DNA of 11,985 nt, taken from positions 1 to 11,985 of the forward strand of contig CAZJKM010000083.1 in NCBI GenBank assembly GCA_964546645.1, in the 5' to 3' direction. The stretch comes from A37T11 sp964546645. GTDB taxonomy: Bacteria; Bacteroidota; Bacteroidia; Sphingobacteriales; Sphingobacteriaceae. The notes beneath the pieces are model-generated. The model made no database searches, had not been told where the DNA came from, and was given only the letters and a program-made list of their open reading frames with translations. The position numbers and the translations under genes were made by a program. Of the stretch, positions 7,616-11,985 are shown piece by piece. The number at the start of each line of letters is the position of its first letter. Position 1 is the stretch's first letter.

Positions 7616-9034
7616 ATGACAAATTACGATGCTGTAGTAGTAGGGTCAGGCCCTAATGGATTGGCAGCCGCCATCACGCTGCAGCAGGAAGGACTTTCTG
7701 TGCTGTTACTGGAAGCCAAGGCTACCATCGGCGGTGGCATGCGCACGCAGGAACTCACCTTACCGGGTTTCCGGCACGATGTCTGTTCCGCCATCCACCC
7801 CATGGGCTTTGCCTCTCCCTTTTTCCGGACACTGCCCCTGGGACCGTTGGGACTGGAATACATCCACCCCGAAGTATTAGCCGCCCATCCGTTTGACGAT
7901 GGCAGCGCAGCGGTTTTATTGCAATCAATAGAAGAAACAGCAGCCGGTTTGGGAGCAGACCGGCTGGCTTATCTCAACCTGTTCACACCACTCCTTAAAA
8001 ACTGGTCGAAAATAGACCGGCATATCCTCGGCCCGATGGTCAAACTTCCCCGGCATCCGCTGGCACTGGCAGCGTTCGGCATGAAGTCGCTCCAATCGGG
8101 TAAACAGATAGCTTCTGCATTCCGGACCAAGGAAGCGAGGGGGCTTTGGGCCGGGATGGTTGCCCACAGCATGATCCCGCTCACCGCGCTCACCTCATCA
8201 GCCATCGGCTTTGTGCTTACCATAGCCGGGCACATCGGTGGATGGCCTCTTCCCAGGGGCGGCTCACAACGGATAGCCGATGCCCTGGGAGCCTATTTCA
8301 CCTCCTTAGGCGGAACAATCCAAACAAATACAACCGTCTCCTCGCTCGGTGAGCTGCCCTCGGCAAAAGCCATCCTGTTCGACACCTCGCCCCGGCAACT
8401 GCTGGAAATCTGCGGCGACCGGCTGTCCACACTTTACAAATGGCAGATCAGGCGGCACCGCTATGGCATGGGGGTGTTTAAAGTCGACTGGGCATTGCGT
8501 GAGCCCATCCCATTCCGGGCAGCACCTGCCAGGCGGGCAGGTACCGTCCACCTGGGCAACACGTTTGAAGAAATAGCCCGATCAGAACAGGAGGTTTGGA
8601 ACGGGCACCATCCGGAGAAACCGTTCGTACTGGTGGCCCAGCAAAGCGTTTTCGATGACAGCCGGGCACCGGACGGACAGCATACCGGCTGGGCGTACTG
8701 CCATGTCCCCAACGGATCCACGAAAGATATGACCCGCGCCATCGAGACTCAGGTGGAGCGGTTCGCCCCCGGCTTTAAAGACACCATACTGGCTGCGCAT
8801 ACCTACAATTCTGCTCAGATGCAGGCCTATAATGCCAATTACATCGGCGGTGACATCAACGGTGGTGTGGTGAATATCGCCCAGCTGTTCAACCGGCCGG
8901 CACTTCGGCTATCCCCCTATCGCACCTCTGCTAAAGGCATCTATATCTGTTCAGCTTCCACACCACCCGGCGGCGGCGTACATGGCATGAGCGGATATCA
9001 TGCGGCCACACAGGCGCTGAGAGACCTGTTCTGA
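7616..9034 (+). CDS. FAD-dependent oxidoreductase, phytoene-dehydrogenase-like (COG1233 type)
   Basis: 472 residues, no signal peptide, predicted cytoplasmic. The N-terminus is a Rossmann dinucleotide fold: VVVGSGPNGLAAA (Gly10, Gly12, Gly15), then an acidic LLLEAK (Glu33) that would bind the FAD ribose, then IGGGMRT (38-44), the second FAD motif of the amine-oxidase / phytoene-desaturase superfamily. The C-terminus, GIYICSASTPPGGGVHGMSGYHAA, is the usual FAD-closing segment of COG1233 proteins. The middle substrate domain holds conserved WPLPRGGSQRIADAL. These proteins include carotenoid desaturases and many orphans resembling human PYROXD2; the sequence does not reveal the substrate, and no carotenoid genes are nearby. 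It starts 9 bp after the transporter gene, so the two are probably co-transcribed. A link with sulfate metabolism is only suggested by position. Confidence 0.9.
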   Translation: MTNYDAVVVGSGPNGLAAAITLQQEGLSVLLLEAKATIGGGMRTQELTLPGFRHDVCSAIHPMGFASPFFRTLPLGPLGLEYIHPEVLAAHPFDDGSAAVLLQSIEETAAGLGADRLAYLNLFTPLLKNWSKIDRHILGPMVKLPRHPLALAAFGMKSLQSGKQIASAFRTKEARGLWAGMVAHSMIPLTALTSSAIGFVLTIAGHIGGWPLPRGGSQRIADALGAYFTSLGGTIQTNTTVSSLGELPSAKAILFDTSPRQLLEICGDRLSTLYKWQIRRHRYGMGVFKVDWALREPIPFRAAPARRAGTVHLGNTFEEIARSEQEVWNGHHPEKPFVLVAQQSVFDDSRAPDGQHTGWAYCHVPNGSTKDMTRAIETQVERFAPGFKDTILAAHTYNSAQMQAYNANYIGGDINGGVVNIAQLFNRPALRLSPYRTSAKGIYICSASTPPGGGVHGMSGYHAATQALRDLF

Positions 9035-9079
9035 TCAAAGATGTTATGATAAAATCCCGTTATCCATACAGTCACGAGA

Positions 9080-9087
9080 TATTTTTG
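9080..9087 (+). promoter_or_regulatory. Possible -7 promoter element before the FGE gene
   Basis: TATTTTTG matches the Bacteroidota -7 consensus TAxxTTTG exactly. It would start transcription near 9094 and leave a leader of about 50 nt before the ATG at 9146. No TTTG is present 19-21 bp upstream, so the promoter is incomplete. The 111-bp gap before the FGE gene is the longest in the second gene group, which fits a separate promoter. Confidence 0.35.
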
Positions 9088-9145
9088 CTAACTTGGACAC
9101 GCTTATTGCGAAAACAATCAGGTTTAATAACAACACTGAAAGCAT

Positions 9146-10246
9146 ATGATCCTATTAAAATATTATACCGGATGTCTGCTCCTGCTGGGTGCGTTTGTAT
9201 CGTGCCAAAACAGCGAACGGCAGGCAACGGAGACAGGCGCCCATTTACCGGATAGCGTCCACTGCGTTTCGGACGGTATACCATCCCGCGCTTCAGCAAT
9301 TGCCGGCGCAGAAAAAGAATATGATTTCCTGGGATCGGATGACGTAAAAATGGTATGGATACCCGGTGGCACGTTCAGCATGGGTTCCGAAGAGTTTGAA
9401 GATGCCCGGCCTGTTCACCCGGTTACTGTTACCGGTTTCTGGATGGATGAGCACGAAGTAACCAACGCCCAGTTTGCCCGCTTCGTGGAAGCTACCGGCT
9501 TCCAAACTATCGCCGAGCGACCGCTGGACCCGGCGGATTTCCCGAATGTCCCACGGGATATGCTCGTGCCCGGATCGGCCGTTTTTTCACCTACGTCCCG
9601 ACAGACGAACCTCAACAATCACCTGAACTGGTGGCAGTACGTACGCGGAGCCAGCTGGCGGCAGCCGGAAGGCCCGGGAAGTTCCATCAAAGGGCGTGAG
9701 CAGGAACCGGTGATACACGTATGTTATGAGGATGCAACGGCTTATGCGAAATGGGCCGGGAAGCGGCTGCCAACGGAAGCGGAATGGGAGTTCGCTGCGC
9801 GTGGCGGCAAAGGGAATACGAAATATTACTGGGGCAATGAAATGAAACCGGGCGGCAAATGGCAGGCCAATATTTATCAGGGCAATTTTCCGACGACGAA
9901 CACCAAAGAAGACGGTTTTGAAACAGCAGCCCCGGTAAAATCCTTCCCCGCAAACGGATACGGCCTGTATGATATGGACGGGAATGTATGGGAATGGTGC
10001 AGCGACTACTACCGGCCCGATTATTACAGTAAAAGTCCGGCAAACAATCCGAAAGGGCCTTCAGACAGCTTTGATCCGAATGAACCCGGCGCGGTTAAAC
10101 GGGTACAACGGGGCGGTTCATTCCTATGCAATGATCAGTATTGTGAGCGTTATGTGGCCGGAAGCCGGGGTAAGGGAGAGATCAGCAGCGGCAGCAACAA
10201 CCTGGGATTCCGTTGTGTAAGCGACGCGCCCCCGCCAAAAAGTTAA
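9146..10246 (+). CDS. Formylglycine-generating enzyme (sulfatase maturase), predicted lipoprotein
   Basis: 366 residues. A lipoprotein signal (hydrophobic LLLLGAFVS, then Cys20) indicates export, with the enzyme facing the periplasm. The FGE-sulfatase domain covers about 66-360: MVWIPGGTFSMGS near the start, DEHEVTNAQFARFVEATG (101-118), KRLPTEAEWEFAARGG (206-221), DMDGNVWEWCSDYY (277-289) and RVQRGGSFLCNDQYCERY from residue 319, closing with NNLGFRC. Cys328 and Cys333 have the C-x4-C spacing of the two copper-binding catalytic cysteines of human SUMF1 and actinobacterial FGE, so this is likely a true oxygen-dependent maturase and not just a fold relative. It would convert the cysteine of C-x-P-x-R in sulfatases to formylglycine. 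Two sulfatases with that motif lie upstream in this window. Export of the maturase recalls the eukaryotic secretory-pathway FGE rather than cytosolic actinobacterial FGE. The ATG at 9146 gives a complete signal sequence. The stop overlaps the stop of a convergent gene. Confidence 0.93.
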   Translation: MILLKYYTGCLLLLGAFVSCQNSERQATETGAHLPDSVHCVSDGIPSRASAIAGAEKEYDFLGSDDVKMVWIPGGTFSMGSEEFEDARPVHPVTVTGFWMDEHEVTNAQFARFVEATGFQTIAERPLDPADFPNVPRDMLVPGSAVFSPTSRQTNLNNHLNWWQYVRGASWRQPEGPGSSIKGREQEPVIHVCYEDATAYAKWAGKRLPTEAEWEFAARGGKGNTKYYWGNEMKPGGKWQANIYQGNFPTTNTKEDGFETAAPVKSFPANGYGLYDMDGNVWEWCSDYYRPDYYSKSPANNPKGPSDSFDPNEPGAVKRVQRGGSFLCNDQYCERYVAGSRGKGEISSGSNNLGFRCVSDAPPPKS

Positions 10247-10854
10247 TGCAGGCGCCGGTTAAGTTGCTCCTCAACCGCCTTGAACAGCTGGATGGGCTTC
10301 TGATTACGCCATGACAGGTCATCCAGTTTCCCACCGAAGTTGATGAAGTAATCAATATTATTGTGTTTGAACTCACTGAGGACATGCGGCCGGAAATTAA
10401 CACCTGCAATCCAGCCCTCTGCCACATCATCAAACCATTCTTCATAGTAGGAATCGTCCGATGAATGAAAATTCAGCACGTTCTCACCAATCAGGATAAA
10501 CTTATCGATCCCCTCATCGATCAGCAATTCAATCACTTCCCTTTTCAGCAACATGATATCGTTATTGATCGCATCGTTCCACTCTCCGATCAGTTCGATA
10601 ATGGCATATCCTCGGTCATAATCGGCAAACAGCACTTTCAGGTATAGTGTGTTGGAACCGAAATGGTCCCATTGCGGGTGCAGCAGAAAGTTATACACCT
10701 GCTTATCAAATTCAAACTCACTGTATACCGTGTTGTAAAACGGGGATCGCTCATCCTCCGCTGCGATATATTCATCCCGCCAGCGGTAATAGGGTTCAAT
10801 CTCATGCATAGCCACCTCCCATTTAACGGCAAACTTAGAGAAAGTTACCTGCAT
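10243..10854 (-). CDS. Conserved hypothetical protein, acidic and aromatic-rich
   Basis: 203 residues from the ATG at 10854 (MQVTFSKFAVKWEV). An in-frame TTG at 10860 would add two residues, but the ATG is preferred. No signal peptide or membrane segment is seen, so it is likely cytoplasmic. The sequence is rich in acidic and aromatic residues; distinctive parts are HEIEPYYRWRDEYIAAEDERSPFY (split by eye at residues 16-39), a central IELIGEWNDAINNDIMLLKREVI, and DKFILIGENVLNFHSSDDSYYEEWFDD. It resembles a conserved Bacteroidota family known to me only as hypothetical, and no function can be assigned. The start lies 14 bp after the stop of the upstream minus-strand gene, so the two are very probably co-transcribed and may work together. 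Its stop codon shares the bases TTAA with the stop of the convergent FGE gene. Confidence 0.85.
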   Translation of the reverse strand: MQVTFSKFAVKWEVAMHEIEPYYRWRDEYIAAEDERSPFYNTVYSEFEFDKQVYNFLLHPQWDHFGSNTLYLKVLFADYDRGYAIIELIGEWNDAINNDIMLLKREVIELLIDEGIDKFILIGENVLNFHSSDDSYYEEWFDDVAEGWIAGVNFRPHVLSEFKHNNIDYFINFGGKLDDLSWRNQKPIQLFKAVEEQLNRRLH

Positions 10855-10868
10855 AGGCAAGGCAAATT

Positions 10869-11447
10869 TTAAACCACTGGCAAAGGCAGGTCCTCCGGAA
10901 TACCACCCTTTTTACAGACCTCCTGCATAACAACAGGAAGCTTGATCAACAGAAACCGGGTCTGTATAATATCCTTCTGGTCAGTAGTATCGTTTATCGG
11001 AACCTTACTGAGGGCGGATGCCATGAGCGTATCCAACAGTCCGTTCCATTGCCCGATTGTTTTGAAGCCGAAAAAAGTTTTTAAAAAGCTTCCTACAGGG
11101 ATTTCTGAAACGTAGAAATGGTTATCCTCTTCAAAAAACGAACTCATATCACCGCTGAATGGGTGCGGGTCCGGTGCCAGCCCGCTTTGGGCCAGCATCA
11201 CATAGGCTATCTCTATCAGGTGCTTCATCTGTTCAAATGCCCATCCGGTTTGACCTAATCTGAAGTCCGTTCCTCCCTCAAATGTCGCCAAATGAAAAAG
11301 CTTATGGATTTCATCCTGCAGATTGGCAACGTCACCATCAACGGTCGGGATAGCAGCCAACAAGCTGTCCTTACCCTGTAATTCCCTTTCGGTTAAATGA
11401 GCAAAATACTCGGATTCTAATTTCTTTTGTTTAATTTTCACCGCCAT
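10869..11447 (-). CDS. Hypothetical protein, first gene of a two-gene minus-strand operon
   Basis: 192 residues starting at the ATG at 11447, with a lysine-rich start (MAVKIKQKKLESEYF). No signal peptide, no convincing membrane segment and no known motif were recognised. The N-terminal half looks alpha-helical (ERELQGKDSLLAAIP, NLQDEIHKLFHLATFEGG, GWAFEQMKHLIEIAYVML). The middle carries a PDPHPFSGDMSSFFEEDNHF stretch. It is followed 14 bp later by the 203-aa hypothetical gene. A good promoter lies about 118 bp upstream of the start. The start codon is partly buried in a hairpin that overlaps the end of a short upstream reading frame (separate entries), so translation may be controlled. A regulator gene starts divergently. 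The function is unknown. Confidence 0.82.
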   Translation of the reverse strand: MAVKIKQKKLESEYFAHLTERELQGKDSLLAAIPTVDGDVANLQDEIHKLFHLATFEGGTDFRLGQTGWAFEQMKHLIEIAYVMLAQSGLAPDPHPFSGDMSSFFEEDNHFYVSEIPVGSFLKTFFGFKTIGQWNGLLDTLMASALSKVPINDTTDQKDIIQTRFLLIKLPVVMQEVCKKGGIPEDLPLPVV

Positions 11448-11466
11448 AACGTTTTTAGTGGCGGTG
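11439..11466 (-). promoter_or_regulatory. Hairpin covering the start codon of the 192-aa gene
   Basis: On the minus-strand transcript, CACCGCCA (11466-11459) pairs perfectly with UGGCGGUG (11446-11439), with a 12-nt loop containing UAAAAACG. The 8-bp stem has six G-C pairs. The A of the start codon closes the loop and its U and G are inside the stem, so ribosome access would be reduced while the hairpin is folded. An 8-bp stem alone could arise by chance in a window this size; its exact position on the start codon is what makes it notable. Confidence 0.5.
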
Positions 11467-11517
11467 CTGCCTGCCCGAGCCTTTCCTTGTTCTTTTGACA
11501 GCTCCTGCAGGTTTCAT
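11455..11517 (-). CDS. Possible 20-residue basic leader peptide upstream of the 192-aa gene
   Basis: An ATG at 11517-11515 opens 20 codons and ends at the TAA at 11457-11455, 7 bp before the start of the 192-aa gene. A TAA lies three codons upstream in frame, so the ATG is the only start. The peptide begins MKPAGAVKRTRK and ends GRQHRH; 7 of 20 residues are Lys or Arg and two are His, and there is no membrane segment. It lies wholly inside the predicted 5' leader. Its final codons form the 5' arm of the start-codon hairpin, so a ribosome finishing this frame would open the hairpin. It could be a regulatory leader, a small basic protein in its own right, or chance. Confidence 0.4.
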   Translation of the reverse strand: MKPAGAVKRTRKGSGRQHRH

Positions 11518-11543
11518 CGCCTGGGTTTAAGAAAATAGTTCAG

Positions 11544-11555
11544 ATATAATTATAT
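11544..11555. promoter_or_regulatory. AT-rich palindrome, possible operator
   Basis: ATATAATTATAT is a perfect 12-bp palindrome, and with one unpaired base the symmetry extends outward to GTT (11538-11540) and AAC (11558-11560). It sits at or just downstream of the start point predicted for the minus-strand promoter, a usual place for a repressor site. The divergent helix-turn-helix gene is a candidate binder. AT-rich palindromes of this size are common, so the support is modest. Confidence 0.3.
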
Positions 11556-11564
11556 TCAACAAAT

Positions 11565-11595
11565 CAAATATAGGATCTATTTTTCGTCGAACAAA
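11565..11595 (-). promoter_or_regulatory. Bacteroidota-type promoter for the minus-strand operon
   Basis: Read on the minus strand, TTTG (11595-11592) is followed after 19 bp by TATATTTG (11572-11565). Both elements and the spacing match the Bacteroidota primary-sigma consensus TTTG-N19-20-TAxxTTTG. Transcription would begin near 11558, giving a leader of about 110 nt before the 192-aa gene. It is the only full consensus match I found between genes in this window. Confidence 0.65.
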
Positions 11596-11620
11596 TTTTT
11601 TATGAAGAAAATTTATAGTA

Positions 11621-11985
11621 ATGAATCCGATTCTGAAGAGAATTAAAGAAATAGCTAATCAGGAGGGCATCAGCGTAACCGCCTTAGAAGCATCAATAGG
11701 AGCCAGTAAGGGTGTTTTTTCACGGGCATTGGCCAACGGAACGGACATTCAGAGCAAATGGCTGGTCAAGCTTATCGAGCACTATCCCCGGTATTCACCC
11801 GAATGGATCCTGACCGGGGAAGGCCTCCCAAAGAAAATAGATATTTGGCGGGAAGAACCGGAAAGTTACCTTCCGGAAGAACCGGCCAGGCTGACCAACG
11901 AAATTATCCGGGCTTTAAAAAAAGTCATTTCTTCCCAGGAAACCGCCATACGGTCGCAGGAGGTAACCATTACTGCGCTGCAACA
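11621..11985 (+). CDS. Helix-turn-helix transcriptional regulator, N-terminal part (3' end outside the window)
   Basis: The frame is open from the ATG at 11621 to the window end, 121 residues. Residues about 3-70 form a repressor-type HTH domain of the kind common in Bacteroidota: ILKRIKEIANQEGISVTALEASIGASKG with the probable recognition helix at KGVFSRALANG (30-40), followed by SKWLVKLIEHYPRYSPEWILTGEG. The WILTGEG ending is typical of phage-repressor-like regulators of this group. After a Pro/Glu-rich linker (77-89), residues 92-121 form a long polar helix (IIRALKKVISSQETAIRSQEV) that suggests a coiled coil for dimerisation. It is divergent from the two-gene minus-strand operon, with 173 bp between the start codons, so it may regulate that operon, itself or both. 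The best plus-strand promoter candidate is only a partial -7 match (TATTTTTC, 11578-11585). Confidence 0.85.
   Translation, partial: MNPILKRIKEIANQEGISVTALEASIGASKGVFSRALANGTDIQSKWLVKLIEHYPRYSPEWILTGEGLPKKIDIWREEPESYLPEEPARLTNEIIRALKKVISSQETAIRSQEVTITALQ

Noticed and set aside
1048..9050. The 13-mer AAAGATGTTATGA occurs at the first sulfatase start (1048-1060) and after the oxidoreductase stop (9038-9050).
   Set aside because: About one shared 13-mer is expected by chance in a window of this size, and the flanks match only with a substitution and an indel. The second copy does not lead into a convincing gene.
9046..9255. 69-codon plus-strand frame just after the oxidoreductase.
   Set aside because: It overlaps the clearly coding start of the FGE gene in another frame, including its signal peptide, and has no recognisable features.
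11602..11646. 14-codon plus-strand frame (MKKIYSNES...) overlapping the start of the HTH gene in another frame.
   Set aside because: It is too short, has no supporting structure, and could easily occur by chance in AT-rich DNA. The HTH protein is well supported from the ATG at 11621.
1..11985. Search by eye for tRNA or rRNA genes, CRISPR arrays, transposases, insertion-sequence ends and att sites.
   Set aside because: None was found. The HTH gene at the right edge resembles phage repressors, but no integrase or other phage gene is present in the window.

Overview
The window looks like a piece of a Bacteroidota chromosome, probably an aerobic Chitinophagaceae or Cytophaga-type glycan degrader. 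The evidence is a SusD-family surface glycan-binding protein, Bacteroidota-style signal peptides with relaxed lipoboxes, an oxygen-dependent type of formylglycine-generating enzyme, few clear Shine-Dalgarno sequences, and promoter elements of the TTTG / TAxxTTTG type. I would not name a genus from this sequence.

Left and centre (1-10246, all plus strand) is a sulfated-substrate utilisation locus. The C-terminal part of a SusD-like protein is followed by a secreted S1-type arylsulfatase, a Tat-exported enolase-superfamily enzyme (mandelate racemase / galactonate dehydratase type) and a second, lipoprotein-type sulfatase. Spacing is tight (43-bp gap, 4-bp overlap, 12-bp gap), so these four probably form one operon. 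A perfect 15-bp inverted repeat lies 9 bp after the last stop codon and probably marks the end of the operon. Beyond it, a YeiH-type putative sulfate exporter and a COG1233-type FAD oxidoreductase form a second pair (9-bp gap). A lipoprotein formylglycine-generating enzyme with both catalytic cysteines follows. Both sulfatases carry the C-x-P-x-R signature that this enzyme converts to formylglycine. The locus therefore seems to hold capture (SusD), desulfation (two sulfatases), sulfatase activation (FGE), possible conversion of a sugar acid (enolase family) and possible sulfate/sulfite export (YeiH).

The right end (10243-11985) is unrelated. Two minus-strand genes of unknown function (203 and 192 aa) are arranged as an operon that converges on the FGE gene; the two stop codons share one TTAA. 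A good Bacteroidota promoter (TTTG-N19-TATATTTG, minus strand) precedes the upstream gene. Its roughly 110-nt leader holds a 20-codon, very basic open reading frame. That frame ends inside a hairpin covering the start codon of the 192-aa gene, which may be a leader-peptide / translational-coupling switch. A helix-turn-helix regulator with a C-terminal coiled-coil-like helix starts divergently at 11621 and runs off the window. An AT-rich palindrome next to the predicted transcription start could be its operator.

The most interesting points are the exported maturase paired with two substrates in one locus, the Tat-exported enolase-superfamily enzyme placed between the sulfatases, and the leader ORF plus start-codon hairpin on the right.
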